Source of the DNA: Bin87 sp963666865
GTDB lineage: Bacteria; Chloroflexota; Dehalococcoidia; Lucifugimonadales; UBA3495
Length of the DNA: 64,000 bases
NCBI GenBank assembly: GCA_963666865.1
Contig: OY763072.1
Span: 4,154,001-4,218,000 of the forward strand
Reading direction: 5' to 3'
Positions 25,687 through 34,424 of this stretch are shown piece after piece. The notes below the pieces were generated by a model. It had not been told where the DNA came from, searched no databases, and saw nothing but the letters and a program-made list of their open reading frames with translations. A program made the translations under genes and the position numbers. How positions within the stretch are numbered: position 1 is the first letter of the stretch; every line of letters starts with the position of its first letter.

Positions 25687-26706
25687 TCACAATTCCACCA
25701 CCATCTGCAACTCCGTGGTCGGTTGGCACAGGGCCTCGAATGCGCCTTGTATGCCCTCCAGCGGCACGAAGTTGGCGCTGGACAGCATGTGCTCCACGGA
25801 CACCCGGCCGGTTCGCATCAGATCCAGGGCGATGCGCCAGTCCTCGGGGAGGGTTCCGAAGGACGACTGCATCCGGACCTCTCGGGCCATCCAGTTGGGC
25901 GGGACCACCGGCGTCGGTTCCCAGGCGATGGCGATCATCACCACCTGCCCGCCCCGGGCGCACAGGTCCAGACCCTGCTCCAGAGTTGAGGGAGCGGCGG
26001 CGCATTCGAATACCACCTGCGGGCCGGTTCCGCCAGTGAGTTCGACCACCCGCGCCTCGAAATCGGAGTCGCCAGGGTTGAGCACGGCGTCCGCGCCCAA
26101 TCGACGGGCCGCCTCCGCCCGTCCCGGGGCCGGCTCGGACACGATGACCGTAGTGGCGCCGGCAGCCCGCGCCGTCTGCATGCACAACAGACCGATGGGT
26201 CCCGCGCCCAGCACCAGCACGGAGTCGCCCAGCTTGATGTCGGACAGGCGCACGGCGTGGACGGTGACGGCGCAGGGTTCGCAGAGGGCGGCCTGCTCGT
26301 CGGTTACGGCATCGGGCACCGGCGTCGGTTCCCATTCGTCCAGCAGCACGTACTCGGCATAGCCCCGGGGGCGGGTGTTCTGCTGGAAGCCCATGGTGCG
26401 GTAGTTGAAACGGGGATGGCGGCGCGTAGCCGAGCCGCCGCCCGGCGGGGGATGCCCGCCGCCACCGACCACACGGTCGCCCACCTGCCAGCGGGTTACG
26501 CCCGGCCCAACGTCCACGATGGTCCCGGTGTATTCGTGGCCCATGACGGCGCCCGGCTGGGCCAGGTCGTACATGAAAGCGTGTACGTCCGTGCCGCAGA
26601 TGGCCGAGTACTTCACCCGCATCACCACCTGCCCAGTGGAGGGGGTCGGGTCGGGCAATTCCTCAACCTGCAAAACCTGTTCACCCTTATAGACGGCGGC
26701 GCGCAT
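25687..26706 (-). CDS. Medium-chain zinc dehydrogenase (sorbitol/threonine-DH-like) without the structural zinc site
   Basis: 339 aa. The catalytic zinc ligands are C37 (AICGTD) and H57/E58 (GHEYTG), followed by GPIGLL for NAD(P). The lobe that normally carries four Cys (CxxCxxC...C) is replaced by a Gly/Pro-rich loop (GGGGHPPPGGGSATRRHPRF), so the second zinc is lost. Such loss is known in several MDR subfamilies. Start ATG 26706 has a GGAGG 8 nt upstream; the 27 codons before it are unsupported. Compare the alcohol dehydrogenase at 5385, which keeps all four Cys. Substrate unknown. Confidence 0.88.
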   Translation of the reverse strand: MRAAVYKGEQVLQVEELPDPTPSTGQVVMRVKYSAICGTDVHAFMYDLAQPGAVMGHEYTGTIVDVGPGVTRWQVGDRVVGGGGHPPPGGGSATRRHPRFNYRTMGFQQNTRPRGYAEYVLLDEWEPTPVPDAVTDEQAALCEPCAVTVHAVRLSDIKLGDSVLVLGAGPIGLLCMQTARAAGATTVIVSEPAPGRAEAARRLGADAVLNPGDSDFEARVVELTGGTGPQVVFECAAAPSTLEQGLDLCARGGQVVMIAIAWEPTPVVPPNWMAREVRMQSSFGTLPEDWRIALDLMRTGRVSVEHMLSSANFVPLEGIQGAFEALCQPTTELQMVVEL

Positions 26707-26873
26707 GGTCAGTCCCTCCGGTCGTACTCGTGGCGCAAGGATAGCACACGCGGGCTGCATCCGGCGGGGAACAGAGGCGGGCTGCACCCTAAGGGTCGGG
26801 GCCGGGCGGGCGCCAGTCCGGCGGCCACCGGACGCGGTTGAAGTCGATGGGGATTTCCTCCTGTTGGCTGGTT

Positions 26874-27365
26874 TTACCTTCTTTGCCCGAAAAGGATGTA
26901 GGTAGCGAATCGTCGTTTCTCTGGGATGGGAACCGCTTGGAATGCCTCTATGGCTGCCCGCGCCCGCTGAATGCTTTGGATGGTCTCGGATCTTCCGAAG
27001 GGTCTCTCTGGGTTCGGGTTGTAGTCGGCCTCGTGGCGCTGAGGTTGCAGCGTGACGAAAGTATTGCTGAAATCTTGAACGGCCAGTTCAAACGCGGCCA
27101 TCTCGTTCCTTTTGGACATCTGGGTCTTGGCAGCGCCGTGGTTCAACGCTCGCTGGGTCCTGGTCCATTCGGGGCTGGTTCGTACGTTTGGCGTTGAGCC
27201 GACCAGTGCGTCAGCATTGCTGTTGGCCAGTGCGTGGAACATGGCGTAGTAGGCAGCGCGGATGGCATTGCGCAGGTTGGTCTGTTGCGGTCTTCCTCGG
27301 GATTCTCCGTGCTCTGGCGGTCTGGCCAGTGTCTCGGCCAATGCGAGCAATTGCTCCCAGTTCAT
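26874..27365 (-). CDS. HEPN-like protein of a two-gene cassette (copy 1)
   Basis: 163 aa, helical. LRNAIRAAYYAMFHALANSNADAL matches the first long helix pair of HEPN domains ('R.AYYA.FH'). QRHEADYNPNPERPFGRSETIQSI matches the later 'R...DY' element, which in HEPN-type RNases and toxins contributes to the active face. Its ATG overlaps the partner's TGA (ATGA, 27365-27362). HEPN proteins commonly pair with an MNT nucleotidyltransferase, but the partner here does not show the MNT motif (GSxxxGxxxxxSDxD). Confidence 0.6.
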   Translation of the reverse strand: MNWEQLLALAETLARPPEHGESRGRPQQTNLRNAIRAAYYAMFHALANSNADALVGSTPNVRTSPEWTRTQRALNHGAAKTQMSKRNEMAAFELAVQDFSNTFVTLQPQRHEADYNPNPERPFGRSETIQSIQRARAAIEAFQAVPIPEKRRFATYILFGQRR

Positions 27366-27709
27366 TCGTTGGTTTCCTCGCTTGGCGCGGTGGAAATCAT
27401 GTCGGACCATGGACCGTCTAAGGTCTGGTCCACGTAGGACTCCGACGTGATGTCCACTCCCCATTCGGCCAGCCGGTCTTGATTTCGCCGGCGGAACCCG
27501 TTCAGCCATGACGGGTCGAGCAGTTCGCCATCTCCCGTGTAGATGACCACGATGCGGTGGTAGGGGTCTCCGAACTCGTCCTCCTCAGGTGTGATGCGGA
27601 TGGCCTCGAAGGTGATCCGATCTCCGAACCTGCTGCTCAAGTCCTGCCGAACTATCTCCGCTATTTTTTGTTCAGCTTCTTCGCTGAGTCGCGCTGCAGT
27701 GGCCACCAT
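27362..27709 (-). CDS. Partner of HEPN-like protein (copy 1), unknown family
   Basis: 115 aa. Helical start (LSEEAEQKIAEIVRQDLSSRFG), then beta-type ITFEAIRITPEEDEFGDPYHRIVVIYTG, then FRRRNQDRLAEWGVDITSESYV. The alternation and the 'DEFGDPYHRIVVIY' strand with an acidic loop are reminiscent of nucleotidyltransferase-like or antitoxin folds, but no catalytic signature is present. Start ATG 27709 has AGGAG. It ends inside the HEPN-like start codon, so the two are coupled. Confidence 0.55.
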   Translation of the reverse strand: MVATAARLSEEAEQKIAEIVRQDLSSRFGDRITFEAIRITPEEDEFGDPYHRIVVIYTGDGELLDPSWLNGFRRRNQDRLAEWGVDITSESYVDQTLDGPWSDMISTAPSEETNE

Positions 27710-27858
27710 GGTCTCCTTTCCCCGTGCCTGCTGGGAGCTTGGAATTCACCCCGTGGGTTCATTGTTTTTCTGAATTCTAAGCAGGTGCGGCATCAATTGC
27801 TAGCCGTTGGACAACCTGGTAACTGTTCAGAGCTGGTGGGTTTCCTTGTTGGGGACCG

Positions 27859-27960
27859 GTCATTCCTGCGAAAGCAGGAATCCAGAAAGCCTTCGCATCG
27901 GTAAACGTGAGTAGGGCAAGGATTTCTTGGATAACGACCCCGTATCAAGTACGCGGTGAC
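27859..27960. repeat. Family-2 repeat pair, degenerate right half
   Basis: GTCATTCCTGCGAAAGCAGG on the left; CCCCGTATCAAGTACGCGGTGAC on the right, a variant arm that recurs at 54800-54828. It occupies most of the 339-bp gap between the HEPN cassette and the metallopeptidase gene; no gene is seen in that gap. Confidence 0.8.
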
Positions 27961-28048
27961 GTTCTTTCGCCGGTATGACGGTTTTGGTGTTAGACGCGCA
28001 CCTCAAATCTGAACAGTTGGGGTAGTGTTGACCATTCAGAATGATGGG

Positions 28049-29896
28049 CTACGGCGTTACCCCGAACTCCACTTCGGCCACCTTGCGGCCGCTTTCGTAC
28101 ACGTACACCCAATAGCGACCCGGCGCCCACCGCTGGGGAGGGTTTGGCCCGACCGACAGCCATTGGGTTCCGCCGGCTGACAGCAGACGGACCGGCAGGG
28201 GCACGTTCCGTCGTCCGGTGGTGAAGCCATCCTCGAAATACTCCACGACCTCCAGCGTCAACTCTTGCGCGGCGTTGGCGGTCGGGAAGGAATATTCCAA
28301 GGTCAGGTACACCCAGCCTGGTGAACTGCTGGACGAAAAGCCAGCCACTGCCGGTCCGTCTTGGCTCAACGCGATGTAGGCGTGGTCGATGCGTCCGTTG
28401 ATGGCGGGCAGGCTCGGGTCCACCGGACCCGGGTCCGGGGCTTCTGTGATCTCCCGGCCGGCGCGGCCTCGATACCATTGGTCCCAGATATGCTCCAGTT
28501 CCGGCTGCATGGTCATCCCGCCGGCCCTCAGCCAGGCGACGCGAATATCGATCTCCGCAAAATCGCGTTGGGACGGGTAGGAAGGCTCGCTCGCCAATGC
28601 GCTGTAAAGTTCCCGCCAACCCTGCAGGAACCGCTCCTCGCCCAGCTTGCGATACAGCGCCAGCATCAAACGCTCGCCAAGGGCATAGTTGCACTGCCAC
28701 AGGTCGGGGTCGGCGTCGGCGTCAACGGATGCGTCCCTGGCGTCCGCGGGCAGGCGCCTTTCCACTTCGCTCAATGATGCCGCCACCGCGCACGGCGTAT
28801 TGGTCGCTTCAATCGGCGCGCCGGCGGTGATGTATCGCGCGTAAGAGGCCGCGAAGTCGGCGCCGCCCTCGGCGTACCACGCCGGTTCAGCGTACAGGTA
28901 GTAGTGAGCAATCTCGTGGTAAATGGCGTGGACGGCCAAATCGGGCTGTTCGTTGGCGTCGATTTTCTTTTTCAGGGTGACATGAGTCTGGTAATTGGTG
29001 CCGGCGGCCACGCCGGCCACGTAGTCGGTAACGTGAACCACGATGGCCGGCGTCGGGAACGGGGCGTCGAACATCTCCTCAAATACCGGCACAGCGGCTT
29101 GGGCAATGGTCATTACGGATGATTCAAAGGGTAGTTCACCGGCATCGCGGATGATGGCGATGGGAATGGATTCGCCGGCGCGGTTGGCGGTATAGGCCGT
29201 CTCGACGCTGACCGAGCCGGGGCTGCTCACGATGTCGTCAAACTCCGGGGATAAGAACCGGGAGCGCTCGTACAGCACGGCTACGATGGCGGCCTCCGGG
29301 TCGGTGAGGCCGTCGCGGAACCAGTCGGCGGCGGTGAGCTGGGCCAGTCGTTCCGGCCGGTCCTGCGCCATCCTCGCCAGGGACAGCAGCGCCGGTAAGT
29401 CCAGCGGCGTCAACCCTTCATTCAGGGAGTGCGCGTCCAGCAGCACGTCCAGCGTATCCGGCGCGTTGATGGCGATGTTGACCAGGCGCTCGGCGGCGTT
29501 GAATTCGTCAACGTCCTGCAAGCCGTCCGCAATCCAGGCGATGCTGCTGATACGCGTTGTGGCGGCGGGGTCGGTCTGCCTGGCGTAGTCCCAATTGCGT
29601 ACCTGGGCCAGGTCATACGCGGCGGGCCCGGCGGGAACGGTGGGCGGGGGCCGGCGGGTTGCCCTAGGCGAAGGCGTGTTGGTTGGCGCCGCCGTGGGGG
29701 TGTTGACCACCGTGGGGGTGGGCGACGGGGCTGTGGTCGCTTGAGCGGCGTCAACGCGGGCCAACGCGGCAGCAATCGTGGCTTGCAGGTCGGGGGTGGC
29801 GGCGGCCTCATCCGTTTCATCGTCCTTGAAGATACAGCCGGCAAAGGCCGCGGCCGCCAAGAGGACAAAGGCAAGAATGGACAAGGGGTAACGCAT
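28049..29896 (-). CDS. Exported lipoprotein zinc metallopeptidase (HExxH, peptidase_MA-like)
   Basis: 615 aa. Residues 1-21 are a signal peptide with lipobox FAGC. A Thr/Pro/Ala-rich linker (~residues 40-85) follows. The zinc site is H327-E328-I-A-H331, with E343 in PAWYAEGGADF twelve residues further on, the HExxH...P-x-W-x-x-E-G arrangement of the peptidase_MA group. A beta-rich C-terminal third (WVYLTLEYSFPTANAAQEL and YWVYVYESG) may be a binding module. Start ATG 29896 is chosen from the signal peptide. Probably degrades protein outside the membrane to feed the peptide transporters (inference). It is divergent from the SDR gene. Confidence 0.82.
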   Translation of the reverse strand: MRYPLSILAFVLLAAAAFAGCIFKDDETDEAAATPDLQATIAAALARVDAAQATTAPSPTPTVVNTPTAAPTNTPSPRATRRPPPTVPAGPAAYDLAQVRNWDYARQTDPAATTRISSIAWIADGLQDVDEFNAAERLVNIAINAPDTLDVLLDAHSLNEGLTPLDLPALLSLARMAQDRPERLAQLTAADWFRDGLTDPEAAIVAVLYERSRFLSPEFDDIVSSPGSVSVETAYTANRAGESIPIAIIRDAGELPFESSVMTIAQAAVPVFEEMFDAPFPTPAIVVHVTDYVAGVAAGTNYQTHVTLKKKIDANEQPDLAVHAIYHEIAHYYLYAEPAWYAEGGADFAASYARYITAGAPIEATNTPCAVAASLSEVERRLPADARDASVDADADPDLWQCNYALGERLMLALYRKLGEERFLQGWRELYSALASEPSYPSQRDFAEIDIRVAWLRAGGMTMQPELEHIWDQWYRGRAGREITEAPDPGPVDPSLPAINGRIDHAYIALSQDGPAVAGFSSSSSPGWVYLTLEYSFPTANAAQELTLEVVEYFEDGFTTGRRNVPLPVRLLSAGGTQWLSVGPNPPQRWAPGRYWVYVYESGRKVAEVEFGVTP

Positions 29897-30004
29897 GGCC
29901 GCTGCAAGTATAGTATAGGGACAGCGGCAACGGTGCGCTATAATGCCGCTGCACAGACCCGCGCGATTTGCGGCGGATTCACAGGACAGGAGAGGTGCAG
30001 GATA

Positions 30005-30757
30005 ATGGGCAAACTGGACGGCAGAGTAGCGTTGATTACGGGTTCGGGCCGGAACATCGGACGGGCGACCGCTTTGATGATGGCCGCCGAGGGCGCCAAC
30101 ATTGTGGTCAACGCCCGCAGCAACCGGGACGAAGCTGAGGCCACTGCGGCGGCGGTGGAGGAATTGGGCGTCAAGGCGCTCCCCGTCCTGGCCGACGTGT
30201 CTCAAAAAGACCAGGTGGACGCCATGATCGACGCCGCCATGTCAACCTTCGGCCACATCGACATCCTGGTGAGCAACGCCGCCATCCGGCCCCACAAGCC
30301 CTTCACCGAGGTCACCGTGGAAGACTGGGAGCACGTCCGCGGGGTCGTGCTGGACGGCGCTTTCTACACGACCCGGGGCGTCATACAGCAGATGGTGGAC
30401 AACAGCTTCGGACGCATCGTGTTCCTGACCGGCGACGGAGCTTTCCGGGGCAGCCCGCTGCGGGCGCACGTATCGGCGGCCAAGATGGGCATAGTGGGCA
30501 TGGCCCGCAGCCTGGCCTCGGAGTTCGCGCCGCATAACATCCGGGTTAACGTCGTATCTCCCGGCAGCATCGACACCACCCGCGCTAACCCCGAGTGGTA
30601 CGCCGGCCGCGTCCCCGATTCGTCAGGCATTCCGCTGGGCCGCCAGGGCAAACCGGATGAGATTGCGGCGACGGTCACTTTCCTCTGCACCGAGGACGGG
30701 GGGTTCATCACCGGGCAGACGGTGCATGTGAACGGGGGGCAGGGGTTTTTCGGGTGA
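30005..30757 (+). CDS. Short-chain dehydrogenase/reductase family protein lacking the catalytic Tyr and Ser
   Basis: 250 aa. The cofactor loop TGSGRNIGRA (residues 12-21), NAA at 91-93 and K160 are as in classical SDRs. In the YxxxK motif the Tyr is Val (V156 in HVSAAKMG), and 13 residues earlier, where Ser is expected, the stretch reads LTGDGAFRG (G143). So two of three catalytic residues are missing, while the fold and nucleotide site look intact. The end (GFITGQTVHVNGGQGF) is the standard SDR end. It may be a regulatory or binding SDR, or use H155. Start ATG 30005 has AGGAG-type sites upstream. Confidence 0.85.
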   Translation: MGKLDGRVALITGSGRNIGRATALMMAAEGANIVVNARSNRDEAEATAAAVEELGVKALPVLADVSQKDQVDAMIDAAMSTFGHIDILVSNAAIRPHKPFTEVTVEDWEHVRGVVLDGAFYTTRGVIQQMVDNSFGRIVFLTGDGAFRGSPLRAHVSAAKMGIVGMARSLASEFAPHNIRVNVVSPGSIDTTRANPEWYAGRVPDSSGIPLGRQGKPDEIAATVTFLCTEDGGFITGQTVHVNGGQGFFG

Positions 30758-30802
30758 GGATGGCGTAGCGCCGTTTTCCGGCGGCAGCGCCCGTGTTCAG
30801 CC

Positions 30803-32080
30803 ATGATTATCAACCGGATACAGGTGCTCAACTACGGTTGTCTGCGGTACGTGGACGTGCCGATGGACCGCTTCCACGTGCTCATCGGCCCCAACGCCAG
30901 CGGCAAGAGCACGCTGATGGACGCCATCAAGTTCGTCTCCGATGTGGTGCGAGACGGGGTTAGCGCAGCGTGCGAGCGGCGGACAGCTAATTTTGCTGAT
31001 TTGGTTTGGGGCCGGCCGGACGAACCCGAGAAACAACGGTTTGAAATTGCACTGGAGTTTGATTTGCCTGACGAGGTGATCGAGCTTTTGCCTTTGGAAC
31101 GGAACTACCAGATATTCCGGTACGAACTGCTAGTGGGAGTCGAATTGGAGACAAGCCGCGTAAGCTTGCTGAGTGAGCGTGGTGCTCTGCGGAGCGAAAT
31201 GTCGCGGGATCTCAAACAACCGTTGTTTTTTCCGGAACCAGATATTCCTCCACATACTTTGGGGGGAGGCAGGCCGCGGGGGCAACGAACGATATTCAGC
31301 AAGGGTGAGACCGGGCGGAGCAGGTTTAACGACGAAACAGTCAAGGAAAGCGGGAGCGTCAATTGGAATTTGGGGTTGAATCTCAGCCCTGACCGTTCCG
31401 CTTTATCTATTTTGCCCGACCACGATGACAAATACCCAGCTTCCACTCGCGCGATGGTATTCCTTCGTGACAAGGTAACTCCTTTGTTCCTTAGCAGCGA
31501 ACGTATGCGGCAAGCCAGCCCCCCGGGGACGGGCGTTGATATGCGATCAGATGGATCCAATTTGCCCTGGGTAGCCGACGCCATGATGACCCAAGTTCCC
31601 GACAAGGCTAGGGAATGGATAGGTCATATTCAGTTAGCGCTGAACGGACTCGAGGATGTAAAGATAATTGATAGGCCAGACGACCGACACAAGTATCTTA
31701 TGCTGGAATATAGCAACCGCTTAGAAGTTCCGTCTTGGAAAGTTTCTGACGGAACTTTGCGTTTGCTGGCGCTTACCATGCTGGCTTATACGCCCCAGTC
31801 GTCGGGTTTGTACATGATTGAGGAACCTGAAAATGGTATCCACCCCGGCGCGCTGCAAGATGTTTTTGATTCGCTGTCGTCAGTCTATGACGCTCAAGTT
31901 TTGTTAGCTAGCCATTCCCCGGAATTTGTCGCCATCGCGAACGTACGGCAACTACTCTGCTTCGGCAAAACGGAGACCGGTGTGGTTGACATCGTTCCAG
32001 GGGATTCTCATCCTCGTTTACGAGATTGGCAATACGAAACTGATTTAGGAACGTTTTTTGCATCGGGACTTTTGGCGTGA
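30803..32080 (+). CDS. AAA/ABC-type ATPase of a two-gene cassette (OLD/RecF-like)
   Basis: 425 aa. The N-terminus MIINRIQVLNYGCL and Walker A GPNASGKST (residues 29-37) are typical of RecF/OLD-like ATPases. KVSDGTLRLLAL is signature-like, LYMIEEPENGIHP is Walker B plus D-loop, and VLLASHSPEFV is the H-loop. There is no nuclease (Toprim) domain in this chain. The coding sequence is visibly poorer in G and C than its neighbours, especially 31000-32100, which suggests transfer. Its stop overlaps the next gene by 4 nt (GTGA). Confidence 0.85.
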   Translation: MIINRIQVLNYGCLRYVDVPMDRFHVLIGPNASGKSTLMDAIKFVSDVVRDGVSAACERRTANFADLVWGRPDEPEKQRFEIALEFDLPDEVIELLPLERNYQIFRYELLVGVELETSRVSLLSERGALRSEMSRDLKQPLFFPEPDIPPHTLGGGRPRGQRTIFSKGETGRSRFNDETVKESGSVNWNLGLNLSPDRSALSILPDHDDKYPASTRAMVFLRDKVTPLFLSSERMRQASPPGTGVDMRSDGSNLPWVADAMMTQVPDKAREWIGHIQLALNGLEDVKIIDRPDDRHKYLMLEYSNRLEVPSWKVSDGTLRLLALTMLAYTPQSSGLYMIEEPENGIHPGALQDVFDSLSSVYDAQVLLASHSPEFVAIANVRQLLCFGKTETGVVDIVPGDSHPRLRDWQYETDLGTFFASGLLA

Positions 32081-32700
32081 CAAAAGATCTTATCGTTCTA
32101 GCTGCTGACCCGACCATGCAGCGCACTGTTAGAACCCTCCTCGACCACCGGCATCAAGCGTTGGGCATATCATCGCTTTCCTCGGATGTACGTGCCCACC
32201 CGCGTCGTGATCCAGGTTGCAGGCTTGCCTCTGAACAGGTCTTAAACCCGGTGCGCCAAGAATTCCGCAAAGCCATCGTGATATTCGATTTCCACGGTTG
32301 CGGGGAAAACAATCTCACGGCGGTCCAACTTGAAAACACACTTCAACAAGCATTTGAAGCCGCAGGTTGGGGCAAAGATGAAATCGTTTTCATTGTAATT
32401 GAACCAGAGTTGGAAGCTTGGATATTTGGCGCTTCATTTGGGCAATTGGAGTGCCATCTGGAATGGTCGCAAGCACTTCCAATCGACGAATGGCTGCGGC
32501 AGAACGGACATCTTTCCGAAGGTATGCGCAAGCCAGGCGATCCTCAATCCGCTCTCGATGCTATGCTTCAATTACAAAAGAAAAAGCGCTCCTCAAAATT
32601 GTTTGCCGACCTCGCTCGCAACGTTAGCCTCGCACGTTGCCAGGACCGCGCGTTCCAGAAATTCCGTGCCACCCTGCAACGCTGGTTCCCGGCACAATAA
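32077..32700 (+). CDS. Partner of the OLD/RecF-like ATPase; possible Toprim/DUF4276-like protein
   Basis: 207 aa. MTKDLIVLAADPTMQRTVRTLL resembles the 'vlvEg.tD...l...l' beta-alpha start of Toprim-like proteins. FRKAIVIFDFHGCGENN has the strand with D-x-H-G-C-G (Toprim DxD-like), and FIVIEPELEAWIFGA follows, as in DUF4276/'E..lEaWl' proteins. The metal-binding Glu-Asp-Asp set is thus partly visible but not certain. It starts with GTG 32077, overlapping the ATPase stop. ATPase plus Toprim-like partner is the plan of several phage-defence modules (for example PARIS); family membership is not shown. Confidence 0.65.
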   Translation: MTKDLIVLAADPTMQRTVRTLLDHRHQALGISSLSSDVRAHPRRDPGCRLASEQVLNPVRQEFRKAIVIFDFHGCGENNLTAVQLENTLQQAFEAAGWGKDEIVFIVIEPELEAWIFGASFGQLECHLEWSQALPIDEWLRQNGHLSEGMRKPGDPQSALDAMLQLQKKKRSSKLFADLARNVSLARCQDRAFQKFRATLQRWFPAQ

Positions 32701-32702
32701 AA

Positions 32703-32730
32703 CACGGGCGGCGCAAAGATTGCGCCGCCC
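32703..32730. terminator. Bidirectional terminator between convergent genes
   Basis: CGGGCGGCGCAA/TTGCGCCGCCCG is a perfect 12-bp inverted repeat around AGA. T-rich tracts follow on both strands (TTTCTTT to the right; TGTTTTATT on the minus strand). It lies just beyond the stops of the 32077 gene (plus) and the CoA-transferase gene (minus). Confidence 0.82.
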
Positions 32731-32760
32731 GAGATCTTTCTTTAGCGGTTTAGCAACTCG

Positions 32761-33450
32761 CTAACTCGGCCGTACCCGTATCTCGCGCAGGTCGTCGGCG
32801 ATTATCAGCTCGGCCTCGGTGTGTTCCTGGATGTCTTCGGGGGACCAGCCGGGGGCGTGCTCCTTTAGGACGAAGCCGTTTTCGGTGATCTCGAAGAGGC
32901 CCAGGTCGGTGGCCAAGAGCTTGACCACTCCGGGGGCGGTTATGGGTAGGGCGCAGCGTTTGAGGACGCGGGGCGCGCCGTTGCGCTGGTTGTGCTCCAT
33001 GGCGATGAAGACGCGCTTGGCGCAGGCGGCCAGGTCCATGGCTCCGCCGATGCCGCCGCCTTTGCGCACCGGGATGCGCCAGTTGGCGAAGTCGCCGTTT
33101 TCCGAAACCTCGTAGGCGCCCATGACCGTAACGTCCACCATGCCCTTGCGGATGAGGCCGAAGGAGTCGGCGTGATGCACGATGGCCATGCCGGGGAGGG
33201 CCACCACGTTCTGGCCGCCGGCGTTGACCAGGTGCCGGTCTTCCTCGCCGGCCGGTGCCAGCGGGCCGTAGCCGATGACGCCGTTCTCGGAGTGGAAGAT
33301 GATTTCCTTGTCCGGTTCGCACTCCAGGTAGTTGGAGCACAGCGTCGGCATCCCGACGCCGAGGTTCACAATCCAGCCGTCCTGGAACTCCATGGCGAGG
33401 CGGTCGCACATGGTCTGCCGGGACAGGCGGGGCTTATCGGCGGTGGTCAT
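32761..33450 (-). CDS. 3-oxoacid/acyl-CoA transferase, subunit B
   Basis: Transfers CoA between carboxylic acids through a glutamyl-CoA intermediate. IIFHSENGVIGYGP carries the catalytic Glu (S-E-N-G motif, residue ~54). IVNLGVGMPTLCSNYL, GGQNVVALPGMAIVHHADSFG and the glycine-rich VRKGGGIGGAMDLA match the B subunit of type I CoA-transferases. 229 aa is normal. Start ATG 33450. It follows subunit A on the same strand with 112 nt between, in which two family-1 palindromes lie. Specific acids (succinate/acetoacetate or others) cannot be read off. Confidence 0.92.
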   Translation of the reverse strand: MTTADKPRLSRQTMCDRLAMEFQDGWIVNLGVGMPTLCSNYLECEPDKEIIFHSENGVIGYGPLAPAGEEDRHLVNAGGQNVVALPGMAIVHHADSFGLIRKGMVDVTVMGAYEVSENGDFANWRIPVRKGGGIGGAMDLAACAKRVFIAMEHNQRNGAPRVLKRCALPITAPGVVKLLATDLGLFEITENGFVLKEHAPGWSPEDIQEHTEAELIIADDLREIRVRPS

Positions 33451-33464
33451 CGTCGCACTCCTTT

Positions 33465-33488
33465 GGCAACCACAAGGGTTGCCCCTAC
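33465..33488. repeat. Family-1 palindrome, truncated variant
   Basis: GGCAACCACAAGGGTTGCCCCTAC: one complete outer arm, the other cut short. Core GGTTG/CAACC is again self-complementary. Confidence 0.65.
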
Positions 33489-33520
33489 AATTTGATTCGC
33501 AATAGGATTAAGGGTGTAGG

Positions 33521-33548
33521 GTAGGGGCGAATAATTATTCGCCCCTAC
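33521..33548. repeat. 28-bp palindrome, family 1 (AT-type core)
   Basis: Arms GTAGGGGCGAAT/ATTCGCCCCTAC around a perfectly symmetric core. 14 nt past the stop of CoA-transferase subunit A (minus strand) and before subunit B, so it is an intercistronic hairpin. Confidence 0.95.
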
Positions 33549-33562
33549 GTGGTGGCGATTGG

Positions 33563-34261
33563 TCAGTCCCAGATGCCATCCTCGGGTATCTTCACCAGGC
33601 GGTCAACGTAAACGCCGGGGACGTGCACGCAGTCGGGGTCAATATCCCCAGGCTCCACGATGCTGTCCTCCACCTCGACGACGGTCACGTCGGCGGCCAT
33701 GGCCATGATGGGATTGAAGTTGCGCTGGGTGAGGCGGAATTGCAGGTTGCCGAAGGTGTCGGCGCGATAGGCGCGGATGAGGGCGAAGTCGGCCGGCAGG
33801 GGATATTCCAGCACGTAGGTACGGCCGTTGATTTCCCGGTGCTCTTTGCCCTCGGCCAGCTCGGTGCCGACGCTGGCCGGCGTGTAAAAGGCGCCGATGC
33901 CGGCGGCGGCGGCGCGCATCCGCTCGGCCAGGGTGCCCTGGGGCACCAGCTCGGCGTCCAGCTCGCCGTCGTTGTACATCTGCACGAAGGGGGTGATCTG
34001 CGACGGATGCGTCGGCGCCGTGAAAGCGCAGATCATCTTCTTGACCTGGCGGGCCTCGATAAGTGTGCCCACGTCCACGCGCTCGTCCAGACTGCCGGCG
34101 TTGTTGGAAATGCCGGTGAGTTCCTTGACGCCCAGGCGGTGCACGGCGGCCAGCAGGTTGCGCGCCAGCCCGACGTTGCCGAAACCGGGCGACATGAACG
34201 TCATGCCGTCCTTCATGTCGGCCACGGCGGAATCGAAATCAGGATAAACCTTGTTCTTCAT
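33563..34261 (-). CDS. 3-oxoacid/acyl-CoA transferase, subunit A
   Basis: Companion of subunit B. MKNKVYPDFDSAVADMKDGMTFMSPGFGNVGLARNLL has the phosphate-contacting Gly-rich turn of subunit A. LTGISNNAGSLDERVDVGTLI and GTLAERMRAAAAGIGAFYTPASVGTEL are the typical middle. FALIRAYRADTFGNLQFR is near the end. 232 aa. Start ATG 34261 is chosen because the 73 codons before it read through a family-2 repeat (its FWIPAFAGMT is repeat-derived). Confidence 0.92.
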   Translation of the reverse strand: MKNKVYPDFDSAVADMKDGMTFMSPGFGNVGLARNLLAAVHRLGVKELTGISNNAGSLDERVDVGTLIEARQVKKMICAFTAPTHPSQITPFVQMYNDGELDAELVPQGTLAERMRAAAAGIGAFYTPASVGTELAEGKEHREINGRTYVLEYPLPADFALIRAYRADTFGNLQFRLTQRNFNPIMAMAADVTVVEVEDSIVEPGDIDPDCVHVPGVYVDRLVKIPEDGIWD

Positions 34262-34424
34262 TGGGATTGGCTCCCAGTCGGATTTCGCCGGCATCCCGCC
34301 GACGCCGCCCATTATACAAGCAACCAGAACGCTGGCAATCCGTGACCCAGCCTGGCGGGCGGCTGCCGGGCAAGGGCGAGTTCGCGTAATTGTTCGGAGT
34401 CGATGAGCATTTTGCCAAGAAACC

